Source of the DNA: UBA6163 sp041753075
Lineage (GTDB): Bacteria; Planctomycetota; Planctomycetia; Pirellulales; Pirellulaceae
Direction of reading: 5' to 3'
Assembly: GCA_041753075.1 (NCBI GenBank)
Contig: JBGSVE010000065.1
Location: 108,359-172,358, forward strand
Length of the DNA: 64,000 bases
Below, piece after piece: positions 44,140-52,556 of the stretch (its first letter is position 1; every line of letters starts with the position of its first letter). Below the pieces are notes generated by a model that was not told the DNA's origin, searched no databases, and worked only from the letters and a program-made list of their open reading frames with translations. The position numbers were made by a program, and so were the translations under genes.

Positions 44140-45009
44140 ATGAACCATGTCACCTCACCGCGCCGTCATCCAATGTGGTCGGTCTGCGGTCGTTATCTGC
44201 TGGCCACGATGCTGATGATTACCATCGGTTCAACCGCGTTTGCACAAGATGATGCAGCCGAGTTCGGCGATGCCCCCGCCGAGTTTGAGGCTCCGGCGGC
44301 GGCTGACGCACCGGCGGATCCAGCACCCGCTGCGGGTGCTGGTGACACGGCGGTCGTGGCACCGAAGAAAGAAAGTTTGCTGATGTGGACTATCAAGTCA
44401 CTCGGCTGGCCTTATGTGTTCGTGTTTCTGGTGATGTCGTTCATTCTCGTGTCACTGTTTGTGATGAACATGTTGGCCGCGCGTCGCGATGCCTTGATTC
44501 CCCAGGAATTAGTCGACGGGTTTGAGCAAAAACTCAATGATAAAGAGTTCCAGGCCGCGTATGACTTGGCGCGTGCTGACGAGTCGGTACTTGGCCAAGT
44601 TCTATCAGCCGGACTGGCGAAGCTCTCCCGCGGGTACAACAAAGCGATCGAGGGCATGCAGGAAGTGGGCGAAGAAGAAAGCATGAAGCTGGAACACCGA
44701 CTTAGCTACATGGCGCTGATCGGCAACCTTGCACCCATGGTCGGGCTATTCGGCACGGTCCAGGGAATGATCGCATCGTTCCAGGTCATTGCCAATGGAG
44801 GCTCAACGCCGAAACCATCGGATTTGGCGGGCGGGATCTCGACGGCGCTCTTTACGACGCTGGTCGGTTTGGCGGTCGCGATTCCCGCGATCGCAGCCTA
44901 CAACATTTTGCGCAATCGAGTCAGCCGGTTGTTGCTCGAAGTCGGTGTGACGAGCGAAAACTTGATGAGCCGCTTCGAAGACTTCCAGCCTCAAGCCTTG
45001 AAGAAGTAA
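44140..45009 (+). CDS. ExbB/TolQ/MotA-family proton channel protein
   Basis: 289 aa from ATG 44140 (MNHVTSPRRHPMW), preceded by AGGA; a longer upstream frame overlaps the TPR gene and is rejected. A signal-like helix is followed by an acidic Ala/Pro-rich periplasmic stretch, a transmembrane helix (WPYVFVFLVMSFILVSLFVM), a cytoplasmic loop, and the family's paired C-terminal helices with LIGNLAPMVGLFGTVQGMI and GGISTALFTTLVGLAVAIPA. With ExbD it forms a proton-driven channel in the inner membrane. The N-terminal extension is longer than in E. coli ExbB. Confidence 0.92.
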   Translation: MNHVTSPRRHPMWSVCGRYLLATMLMITIGSTAFAQDDAAEFGDAPAEFEAPAAADAPADPAPAAGAGDTAVVAPKKESLLMWTIKSLGWPYVFVFLVMSFILVSLFVMNMLAARRDALIPQELVDGFEQKLNDKEFQAAYDLARADESVLGQVLSAGLAKLSRGYNKAIEGMQEVGEEESMKLEHRLSYMALIGNLAPMVGLFGTVQGMIASFQVIANGGSTPKPSDLAGGISTALFTTLVGLAVAIPAIAAYNILRNRVSRLLLEVGVTSENLMSRFEDFQPQALKK

Positions 45010-45011
45010 GC

Positions 45012-45449
45012 ATGAAGGTTGTCTCCAAGAAAGTCGAAATGGTCGAAGGCGACATGACGCCAATGATTGACATGGTGTTCCAATTGATCGCTTTCTTCAT
45101 GGTGTTGATCAATTTTTCGCAAAGCGAAGCCAACGACCGCGTCGTTTTGCCAAACAGCCAACTGGTTAAACCACCCGAAGCTCCGCTGGAGTTTCCGATT
45201 GTGTTGCACATTGCCCAGGACGGTTCGGTAATTTTGGGCGGTACCACGTACACCGCTGAAACCCTCAAGCTCGGCCTCAATCAAGAACTAAACGTCATCG
45301 CTGCGGAAAAGAAAAAACCGCAAGATGCGAACGTCATCATTCGTGCTCATAAGGACGCGGCCGCCGGTGACGTACAAGAAGTGATTCGTGTCGCCCAGGA
45401 GCAGAAGCTGGAAAAGTTTGCCTTGCGCGTCAAGGAGGATCGCTCATGA
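45012..45449 (+). CDS. ExbD/TolR-family protein 1
   Basis: 145 aa with a single N-terminal transmembrane helix. The family signature MTPMIDMVFQLIAFFMVLI contains the membrane-embedded Asp that carries protons. A periplasmic domain (VVLPNSQLVKPPEAP, VIIRAHKDAAAGDVQEVI) follows. It starts 2 nt after exbB. Its periplasmic domain differs from that of the second ExbD, suggesting a hetero-oligomer. Confidence 0.92.
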   Translation: MKVVSKKVEMVEGDMTPMIDMVFQLIAFFMVLINFSQSEANDRVVLPNSQLVKPPEAPLEFPIVLHIAQDGSVILGGTTYTAETLKLGLNQELNVIAAEKKKPQDANVIIRAHKDAAAGDVQEVIRVAQEQKLEKFALRVKEDRS

Positions 45450-45925
45450 AGATTCGTAAACGTGGTGAACCGGCTAAGCAAGAATTAAATATGACGTCGA
45501 TGATCGACGTCGTTTTCTTGCTGCTGATTTTCTTCGTGATGACGTTCAAAATCGTCGAAATGGAAGGCGACTTCAGCGTCAAAATGCCGTTGGCTTCAGA
45601 CAAGAGTGGTGCGGTTGACGACACCGAGTTGCCACTCAAGCTGCGCTTGCGAGCCGACGACAATGGGCGACTGGCTTCGATCGCAATGAATGAGGTCCAG
45701 CTTGGCACTGATTTTGACGCGCTGCGAAACACGGTTGTCGGACTGGTCGGTGGCACACAGCCCGGCGAAGGTTCCGAGGGCGGTCCCGAGGTTGAAATCG
45801 ATACCGACTACAACCTGCGTTACGAGTACGTGATCAACGCCATCACGGCGGTCAGCGGCTACAAGGTCGGCGACGAAACCGTCAAGCTGATCGAAAAGAT
45901 CAAGTTCGCAAAACCAAGACGCTAA
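45446..45925 (+). CDS. ExbD/TolR-family protein 2
   Basis: 159 aa, starting in an ATGA overlap with the first exbD. Signature: LNMTSMIDVVFLLLIFFVMT with the conserved Asp, then a periplasmic domain with VKMPLASDKSGA and a C-terminal SGYKVGDETVKLIEKIKFA. Its stop is in a 4-bp overlap with xerD on the other strand. The two ExbD copies are clearly different in sequence and so not a recent duplication. Confidence 0.92.
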   Translation: MKIRKRGEPAKQELNMTSMIDVVFLLLIFFVMTFKIVEMEGDFSVKMPLASDKSGAVDDTELPLKLRLRADDNGRLASIAMNEVQLGTDFDALRNTVVGLVGGTQPGEGSEGGPEVEIDTDYNLRYEYVINAITAVSGYKVGDETVKLIEKIKFAKPRR

Positions 45926-46875
45926 GCGCGTGGGTGAAACTGCTTGTGGATCTTTTTGAGCCGCGAGTGTTCGACGTGTGTATAAATCTGCGTCGTTTGA
46001 ATACTGGCGTGCCCCAGCATCTCTTGGACTTGTCGCAAGTCAGCTCCCCCGGCCAGCAAATGGGTCGCGAAGCTATGCCGTAGCGCGTGTGGGCTGATCG
46101 CCGGATCAATTCCAACCCGGCGAGCGTAGTGCTTGAGCAACCGCCACAACATAATCCGGTCCATCGCCTTGCCGCTGCGTGATAGAAACAATTCTTCCGG
46201 CGGATGAGGACTCTTCGCGGCCAACAATCCGCGTAGCTCGGCGGTGTAGGCATCGATTGACTCGATGGCGCGTTTACCGATCGGCACCATCCGTTCTTTG
46301 CCACCCTTGCCCTCGCATTTCAAGTATTTTTCGGCTAGCGACAAGTCGCGGACGCGCAGGTGACAGACTTCCGAGACACGACACCCCGTTGCGTAGAGAA
46401 CTTCGAGCATCGCGCGATCACGAACTGCGTATTTCTCGTACTTTCGTGGTGCTTCGAGCAGAATTTCGACCTGGGCGGGTGTCAGTACCTTCGGCACACG
46501 CTCCCACATTTTTTGCGTGGCAAGCAATTCTGCCGGGTTGTCGGTGGTGACGCCTTCGAGTTGCAAATACTTGTAAAACGTGCGAATTGCCACGATTCCC
46601 CGGGCGATGGACGAGGGGGCCAGTTTCTCGTCGTGCAGAGACGAAATAAAGTCAGACAAGTCATGCACGTCGATGCGCGGGATGGGCCGATCTTGCAGCC
46701 AGGCGACAAAGCGCTTCAGATCGCGTCCGTAAGCCGCCACGCTGTTTTCTGCCAAGTGGCACTCGCCGCGCAAGTAGACGATAAAATCATCACAAAGCGA
46801 TTGATTGGTGCGGGTCGGTTTAGCCGCTACGCCACCGGCGTTGAGTTGTTGGAGTTTGGTTAAACGAGTTGCCAC
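45922..46875 (-). CDS. xerD: Tyrosine recombinase XerD
   Basis: 317 aa. The N-terminal SAM-like domain (LCDDFIVYLRGECHLAENSV) is followed by the catalytic domain with Arg166 (ATGCRVSEV), Lys190 (CEGKGGKERMVP), His263 and Arg266 (HALRHSFATHLL), His289 (LGHAS) and Tyr298 (IYTHV). The C-terminus KKIHKQFHPRA is typical of XerD rather than XerC. It resolves chromosome dimers with XerC at dif. No dif-like site or mobile element surrounds it, so it is a housekeeping copy. Confidence 0.93.
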   Translation of the reverse strand: MATRLTKLQQLNAGGVAAKPTRTNQSLCDDFIVYLRGECHLAENSVAAYGRDLKRFVAWLQDRPIPRIDVHDLSDFISSLHDEKLAPSSIARGIVAIRTFYKYLQLEGVTTDNPAELLATQKMWERVPKVLTPAQVEILLEAPRKYEKYAVRDRAMLEVLYATGCRVSEVCHLRVRDLSLAEKYLKCEGKGGKERMVPIGKRAIESIDAYTAELRGLLAAKSPHPPEELFLSRSGKAMDRIMLWRLLKHYARRVGIDPAISPHALRHSFATHLLAGGADLRQVQEMLGHASIQTTQIYTHVEHSRLKKIHKQFHPRA

Positions 46876-47027
46876 AAATGGTTTTCCGCCGAGTTGCGAT
46901 TAAGATTTGGGCGTCCGGAGATCCTTTGTTCCTATCGGTTATTGTGTCTTCGCTGCATCAGTGCGATCGTGGCAAGTGCAATTTGCGATTCCGAATCGCG
47001 CTGAGATGACTTTTGGAAATACAAACG

Positions 47028-48023
47028 ATGAATGTGTTGGTTGTTGGCGGTGCGGGTTATATCGGTTCCCACGCGGCCAAAGTGCTTCGCGAAGCGGGCC
47101 ATGATGTGTGGGTTTATGACAACCTATCGCGAGGCCATCGCGAAGCCGTTCCGAAGGGCAAATTGATTGAAGGCGAAGTCTCCGATCGCGACAAATTGGT
47201 GGCAACTTTGTCGGACAAGCGGATCGACGCCGTGATGCACTTCGCCGCCTTCGCGTTGGTCAATGAATCGGTCAACGACCCGGCAATCTATTATCGCAAC
47301 AACGTCGTCGCGGCGCTCGATCTGCTCGACGCCATGCGCCAATCCGATGTCAAAAAAATCGTTTTCAGCAGCACCACCGCGACCTACGGCGAACCCGAAA
47401 TCATCCCCATCGCCGAGACCACTCCGCAGCATCCGATCAATCCTTATGGGTTTACCAAGTTGGTGATCGAGCAAGCTCTCGCCGACTACGCTGCAGCCTA
47501 CGGCTTCGCCTACGCGGCGCTGCGATACTTCAACGCCGCCGGAGCCGATCCCGATGGCCTGATCGGCGAGGATCACGACCCCGAGTCGCACTTGATTCCG
47601 ATTGTGTTGCAAGTCGCGCTCGGCCAGCGTGAAAAGATCACGATCTTTGGCGACGATTATCCGACTGCCGATGGGACCTGCATTCGTGACTACATCCACG
47701 TCTGCGATCTTGCCGACGCCCACCTGCGCGCCCTGGATCGATTGGTTCCGGGCCAGGGGTTGTGCTTGAATCTGGGAACGGGTCGCGGGACGAGCGTGCG
47801 CGAAATCGTCAACGCTTGCCGCGAGGTCACTGGCCATGCGATCCCTGAAGTGATCGGCCTGCGTCGCGCCGGTGATCCACCCGAATTGATCGCCGACGCC
47901 CGCCGTGCCAAAGCCGAACTGGGTTGGGTGCCCAAATTTCAAGATGTTCGCAGAATCGTCGAAACTGCCTGGAAATGGCATAGCAATCACCCCCACGGGT
48001 ACAAGGCTTTGGCAGCCAAGTGA
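47028..48023 (+). CDS. galE: UDP-glucose 4-epimerase
   Basis: 331 aa from MNVLVVGGAGYIGSH; the codons upstream of this ATG, in an extension from a TTG, contain the likely ribosome site TTGGAAAT. SDR-type features: GGAGYIGS (7-14), the SSTTATYG catalytic Ser/Thr region, Tyr140 and Lys144 of YGFTK, YFNAAGADPDG, and the sugar-binding segments IRDYIHVCDLADAH and LNLGTGRGTSV. It interconverts UDP-glucose and UDP-galactose for glycan synthesis. Other epimerases of the family cannot be fully excluded, but the motif set favours GalE. Confidence 0.92.
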   Translation: MNVLVVGGAGYIGSHAAKVLREAGHDVWVYDNLSRGHREAVPKGKLIEGEVSDRDKLVATLSDKRIDAVMHFAAFALVNESVNDPAIYYRNNVVAALDLLDAMRQSDVKKIVFSSTTATYGEPEIIPIAETTPQHPINPYGFTKLVIEQALADYAAAYGFAYAALRYFNAAGADPDGLIGEDHDPESHLIPIVLQVALGQREKITIFGDDYPTADGTCIRDYIHVCDLADAHLRALDRLVPGQGLCLNLGTGRGTSVREIVNACREVTGHAIPEVIGLRRAGDPPELIADARRAKAELGWVPKFQDVRRIVETAWKWHSNHPHGYKALAAK

Positions 48024-48115
48024 CCACCGCCTGCGAGTTCATTCGGTTGCAACGGGCGTTTTAGGTTTGGCTACAATAAAACAGGCCTCCGCTGCTGCCA
48101 ATTTAAGGTTTCGAC

Positions 48116-50062
48116 GTGCGATCATTAATCGTTTTACTCTTCATCACAGTCTTCGGGCTCGACTTCGCAACCGCCGCGGATTTGACGACGGCGCAGCGAA
48201 AGGTTGCCAAACAGATTGCGGATTTAGTGGTTTCCGCCGGTTCGCAATACCAAGCGGGCGACTTCGATGCGGCGGGCAAAAACCTTGATTCCGCGATCGG
48301 TGCGATCGACGAGGCGATGAAAGACTCGCGTCCCGAGCTATTTGACGCCATTGCGCCGGCCTTCACACGCATCACTAAAGCAACGGCGCTGTTGGAACTC
48401 GAAGGCGTGTTGGTTCGGCCATTCACCGCACCGACGCGTCCCGAAGCGGTGGCAAAGAAACCTGCGGCGAAGCCGGCGCCGCGTCCAGTCAAACCAGCAG
48501 CCACCGCACCGCTGCCTTCACCGGCCAACCCATTCGCCGCAGGTGTCGAACCGATCAGCTTTGCGAAAACCGTTGCCCCGATTTTGGTCGGTCATTGTGG
48601 TCGTTGTCACATTACCGGCTCCAAGGGCGACTTCAGCATGGCGACGTTTGCCAGTCTGGCCAAAGGACCGCCCGAAGGCCGAGTGATTTTTCCGGGCGAC
48701 GTGGCGGCGAGCCGTTTGATCGAAACGATCGAGAACGGCGACATGCCCCGCGGTGGCGACAAAGTGCCGCCGGCGAGTTTGAAAATTCTCAAAGATTGGA
48801 TCGCCGGAGGTGCGCGATACGATGGCCCCTCGCCGGATGTTCCGCTGACCGCGTTTACCGCTGGCGAAGCGACAACGCCTGCGCCGCGGATGGCGGCACC
48901 GCCTGTCAAACGCGCCACCGGCAATGAAACGGTCAGCTTCTCCAAGGACATCGCGCCGCTGCTGTTGAAGAATTGCAACGGCTGTCACATCGATGCGATG
49001 CAAGATCGCGGTGGGCTTCGCATGGATACGTTTGCACTAATTTTGCGCGGCGGTGACAGCGGTGCGATCGTCAATGCGAGTAAATCGGCAATGAGTCTTT
49101 TGGTTCGCAAACTCAAGGGCGAAGAGGGCGACCGCATGCCCGCCGGAGGACGACCGCCGTTGTCCAGCGAATCGATCACGTTGATTAGCCGCTGGATTGA
49201 CGAGGGAGCACCGCTTGATGGTGACAATGAAAATCAACCGTTGTCGGTGATGGCATCGCTGGCTTGGATGAAGACGGCGAGCGATGACGAGATCAGCGCC
49301 CGTCGTCAGCAACAAGCGATTCAAAATTTGACCCTCGTCAGCGGTGCTGTGCCGAAATCAAGCGGCGTCGAGTCCGAGCGATTTTTGATAGTTGGCGATA
49401 TTGGCGAAGGCACTGCCAGAGCCGTCGCAAGTGCCGCCGATGAAGCCTGGAAGCACATCACACCCTGGGTCAAAACGGATACGCTGCGCGGACGCATCAC
49501 GGTGTTTGTCATGCCCCGGCGATACGATTACAGCGAGTTTGCCAAGATGGTCGAACAGCGATCGCTGCCAAGTGATTGGCAAAGTCATTGGCGATATGAC
49601 GGCATTGATGCGTATGTCACGCTGGTCGCAGCCAGCGGCGATAGTGACGAAACAATCATGGCCCGGTTGGTCGCGCCGTTGGCCAGTGTTGCCACGGCGA
49701 TGCGCGGTACGTCCGTGCCGCGCTGGTTCGCCGAAGGTGTGGGTCGCGCCGTCGCAGCGAAAACGGTGATGCGAGAACTGCCCGCCGTCGAAGGTTGGAA
49801 CCGCGACGCGCCCTCGGCGATTGCGTCGATGCGCGATGGCAATCAGTTTGTCAAAAACGAATTGCCGCCGGAGCAAGCCGATTTGGTTAGTTACGGACTC
49901 GTCTCGGTGATGTTGTCGCGAACCCAGAGGAAGCAATACGACGCGTTGCTCAGAGCATTACCGACGGCAAATTCGTTCGACGCCGCTTTTGGCCAAGCGT
50001 TTGGTGTTTCGGCAGCCGACTTCGTCTCGCGCTACAAGCTTTATGTCGCGACGGCGAAGTGA
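48116..50062 (+). CDS. Planctomycete PSCyt1-type cytochrome with degenerate peptidase-like C-terminus
   Basis: 648 aa, starting with GTG after an AAGG site, with a signal peptide (IVLLFITVFGLDFATAA). A helical N-terminal segment and an Ala/Pro/Lys linker lead to two PSCyt1 domains with CxxCH haem sites at Cys161-His165 (CGRCH) and Cys287-His291 (CNGCH). Each is followed by a domain-typical MPRGGDKVPP or MPAGGRPPLS segment. The last 220 residues resemble a peptidase_MA-like domain: MPRRYDYSEFAKMVEQ and VPRWFAEGVGRAVA match its outline. At the place of the HExxH zinc motif, however, the sequence reads APLASVA. Periplasmic electron transfer or sensing is possible; proteolysis is not expected. 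Confidence 0.82.
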   Translation: MRSLIVLLFITVFGLDFATAADLTTAQRKVAKQIADLVVSAGSQYQAGDFDAAGKNLDSAIGAIDEAMKDSRPELFDAIAPAFTRITKATALLELEGVLVRPFTAPTRPEAVAKKPAAKPAPRPVKPAATAPLPSPANPFAAGVEPISFAKTVAPILVGHCGRCHITGSKGDFSMATFASLAKGPPEGRVIFPGDVAASRLIETIENGDMPRGGDKVPPASLKILKDWIAGGARYDGPSPDVPLTAFTAGEATTPAPRMAAPPVKRATGNETVSFSKDIAPLLLKNCNGCHIDAMQDRGGLRMDTFALILRGGDSGAIVNASKSAMSLLVRKLKGEEGDRMPAGGRPPLSSESITLISRWIDEGAPLDGDNENQPLSVMASLAWMKTASDDEISARRQQQAIQNLTLVSGAVPKSSGVESERFLIVGDIGEGTARAVASAADEAWKHITPWVKTDTLRGRITVFVMPRRYDYSEFAKMVEQRSLPSDWQSHWRYDGIDAYVTLVAASGDSDETIMARLVAPLASVATAMRGTSVPRWFAEGVGRAVAAKTVMRELPAVEGWNRDAPSAIASMRDGNQFVKNELPPEQADLVSYGLVSVMLSRTQRKQYDALLRALPTANSFDAAFGQAFGVSAADFVSRYKLYVATAK

Positions 50063-50066
50063 GCTG

Positions 50067-51203
50067 ATGCCGCGAGTCGTTTATCTTGTTAATTTTCTCG
50101 CGCCCGATTTGATTGAGATCTGTCGCCAGTGGAAGCAGCGTGTCGATGCGCTCGATGTGCTGGTTTCCGTGCCGATGGAAGCCAATCGCAATTGGCATCC
50201 CGAGCACAACGATCTTCGCGTCACCGTGCAACAAACCTGGACGCTGACCCGCACCGATCGCCATCCAGCGGGTTACCAAGACGTTAACTACGTGCATGTT
50301 CCGCTGGATACCTATCGCCAACTGCGGCGGCTAAAACCCGCAGTCGTCGTCTCGGCGGAATTGGGTGCGCGTTCGATCATCGCGGCGATCTATTGTCGTC
50401 TGCACCGCAACGCTAAGCACATCATTGCGGTTAGCACGTCGGAACATATTGAACAGAGCCGTGATACACGTTTGCGCAGGTCGGTTCGCAAATGGCTGGT
50501 GCGGCGAGCGGACGCGGTAACGTATCACGGCGAAAGTTGCCGACGATACCTCGCTGGACTGGGCGCCGCAGAAGACCGCATGTCGCTTTGGATCTACGCC
50601 GCCGATCCGAGCAAGCCCTATCGTGGCGAGCTGCAAGATTCCCCAGTCACGCCGGGTGCGATTCGGTTGCTGACCGTTGGTCAACTCATTGAGCGCAAAG
50701 GCGTCGGAGTCGCGCTCGACCAACTGGTTCGCTGGGCCAAAGATCATGCCGAGTGTAAAGTCCAGTGGGAACTTGTCGGCAGTGGTCCGCTTGAGAATTC
50801 GCTGCGTGGACGGTCGCTGCCAGAGAATTTAGCGGTAGATTTCCGAGGCAATTGCGATTCATCACAGATTCAGGCTGCCTATCGCGATCATGAATTGATG
50901 TGGTTTCCAACCCTCGGCGATGAATGGGGTTTGGTCGTCGACGAAGCCATGCACTCGGGGTTGGTCGTTATTGGCAGCGACAAAGCACAAAGCTGCGAAA
51001 CATTGATTCAGCCACTTCATAGCGGCTATCGATACGATCCAGCGGATGAGAGAACACTGGAAACTGCGCTAGATGATTGGGCCGCTCGGTCCAGCGAACA
51101 ACGGATGCAAATGCGCCAGGCCGCGCGGTTGGCCGTTGCTCAGCGGACGCCGCAGACATCCGCGGAGCAGATCGCCGCGTTGTCACGGCGCATCATTTTG
51201 TGA
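50067..51203 (+). CDS. Glycosyltransferase family 4 protein
   Basis: 378 aa from MPRVVYLVNFLAPDLIEI, 4 nt after the stop of the cytochrome gene; a longer frame overlapping that gene is rejected. The GT-B fold is suggested by the C-terminal region with LLTVGQLIERKGVGVALDQL, VGSGPLENSLRGRSLP and ELMWFPTLGDEWGLVVDEAM, the EX7E-like nucleotide-sugar site. It probably adds a sugar in cell-surface glycan assembly. Its last 11 bp overlap the convergent methyltransferase gene. Confidence 0.85.
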   Translation: MPRVVYLVNFLAPDLIEICRQWKQRVDALDVLVSVPMEANRNWHPEHNDLRVTVQQTWTLTRTDRHPAGYQDVNYVHVPLDTYRQLRRLKPAVVVSAELGARSIIAAIYCRLHRNAKHIIAVSTSEHIEQSRDTRLRRSVRKWLVRRADAVTYHGESCRRYLAGLGAAEDRMSLWIYAADPSKPYRGELQDSPVTPGAIRLLTVGQLIERKGVGVALDQLVRWAKDHAECKVQWELVGSGPLENSLRGRSLPENLAVDFRGNCDSSQIQAAYRDHELMWFPTLGDEWGLVVDEAMHSGLVVIGSDKAQSCETLIQPLHSGYRYDPADERTLETALDDWAARSSEQRMQMRQAARLAVAQRTPQTSAEQIAALSRRIIL

Positions 51204-51810
51204 AAAACAGAAACGTGTGCTTCAAGTCACCTTCACAACGATAACGTGACGTTTGCAAACCTGGGAAAACAAACGGCGTTGACGATTGCAGCGTTGCCGA
51301 CTGTTGCAAATCGACCGGCGTGTGCTCGGGAACTTCGTCACACCCCAGTATCAACATCCCGCCGCCGCGCAGTAAATTCTGGCAAGCTGCCAATGACGAT
51401 TCGATCGCCACGGGGTCGTCTAGTCCCCAACCGATCACGCCCAGGATCATGATGACGTCGATCGAAGACGCCTGGAAATGTTGCTCGACATTTTCAACTG
51501 AATCAATGATGTGGTGCGATGCGCCATATCGCGCCCGCCGCGGATCGATCTCGAGGGTGCAAAACTCTTTTCCCGGCACCAGCTTGGGATAGTGCCACGT
51601 GTACCAATGACAACCGACAAATAGAATTCGATTGACGCTCGGATCAGCACTGAGAACGGGGAAAATCGACTTCTCGAGAACGCGTCGATTGTCTTCGTTA
51701 AGCTTGGGACCAAGTCCAAGCTGCAGCGCCAGATCTCGCACACTTCGCGCCAACTCGCGGATAATCTTATTCAACCTCGTGCTCCTTGATGCTCGCTGAT
51801 TCGTTGGCAC
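51193..51810 (-). CDS. Class I SAM-dependent methyltransferase
   Basis: 205 aa. The SAM-binding motif I appears as ILFVGCHWYTWHYPK, followed by FCTLEIDPRRARYG (motif II acidic residue), a central VIMILGVIGWGLDD and the post-motif LLRGGGMLILGCDE. The ATG at 51810 lies in the 3' end of the deacetylase gene, a 40-bp overlap. A TTG at 51774, overlapping the deacetylase stop as TTGA, is a plausible alternative start. The acceptor is unknown; its neighbours suggest a surface glycan. Confidence 0.75.
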   Translation of the reverse strand: MPTNQRASRSTRLNKIIRELARSVRDLALQLGLGPKLNEDNRRVLEKSIFPVLSADPSVNRILFVGCHWYTWHYPKLVPGKEFCTLEIDPRRARYGASHHIIDSVENVEQHFQASSIDVIMILGVIGWGLDDPVAIESSLAACQNLLRGGGMLILGCDEVPEHTPVDLQQSATLQSSTPFVFPGLQTSRYRCEGDLKHTFLFFTK

Positions 51811-52556
51811 AGCGCGCCATTGGTCATCGCCACAGCTTGACCCGACTGGACCAATTCACCCAACCTGCGGCACACCACTTCGAGCGGCTTCCATTGGTCG
51901 TGTTCATCGATTTCCCAGGAGTGTCCCCAGAGATGAAAAACGCCGTGATGGCGTTGTGCATCATGGATCAATGGGTCTGCCCGACTTTCCCAGTTTGCCG
52001 TTGTCCAGGTTGTTAACGACTTCAATATGGCTGCGAAGCGGTGGCGACGTAACGCATTTTTGAGATAGGCCAAAGGCTGATGCGGATGGGCTTGAATGGT
52101 CGTCGCCATCTCAATCAAACCGCCGGCGACCCGAGGCGTTGATGTCGATGCCATTTCGACGGTCCGAAAACCGCGATAGCCGGATTGTCCAATCATGGTG
52201 ACGTGGCGACGGTGGTACTTTCCCAGCGGTGGACAAAACACCAAACACGGTTTCCCGGTGACTTGCTCGACCCATTGTTTGGAACCCGCGATTTGTTCGT
52301 GTGCCGTAGCGTCGTCGAGTGTTCGCAGGCTGAGGTGGTCCAGCGTATGCGCACCGATTTCGAATTGCACAGCGAGCCGAGCGACCCCCGATTCGGACAA
52401 TGTCTCGCGTTGCGAATTTCGGGGAATGTAGAACGTCGCGGACAAACCAAACTGCGTAAGTAAATCAGCCAGTCGTCGATCCGACGGAAATCCATCATCC
52501 CAACTGGTTGTGATGACCAGCTTTGGTGGATCGATTCCGGTGGCGAGCGAATTCAT
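51771..52556 (-). CDS. Polysaccharide deacetylase family protein
   Basis: 261 aa with no signal peptide. The NodB-homology motifs are: motif 1 TTSWDDGFPSD (paired Asp), motif 2 EIGAHTLDHLSL (His-x3-His metal ligands), motif 3 CPPLGKYHRR in place of the usual RxPY, and a late HLWGHSWEIDE segment. It probably removes an N- or O-acyl group from a sugar in the cytoplasm or on a lipid-linked precursor. It overlaps the upstream glycosyltransferase gene by 62 bp and the downstream methyltransferase gene by 40 bp, so these three minus-strand genes are translated together. Confidence 0.85.
   Translation of the reverse strand: MNSLATGIDPPKLVITTSWDDGFPSDRRLADLLTQFGLSATFYIPRNSQRETLSESGVARLAVQFEIGAHTLDHLSLRTLDDATAHEQIAGSKQWVEQVTGKPCLVFCPPLGKYHRRHVTMIGQSGYRGFRTVEMASTSTPRVAGGLIEMATTIQAHPHQPLAYLKNALRRHRFAAILKSLTTWTTANWESRADPLIHDAQRHHGVFHLWGHSWEIDEHDQWKPLEVVCRRLGELVQSGQAVAMTNGALCQRISEHQGARG

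Noticed and set aside
45922..46875. XerD as integrase of a mobile element
   Set aside because: The sequence ends in the XerD-typical FHPRA, lies among housekeeping genes, and has no attachment-site repeats or cargo around it.
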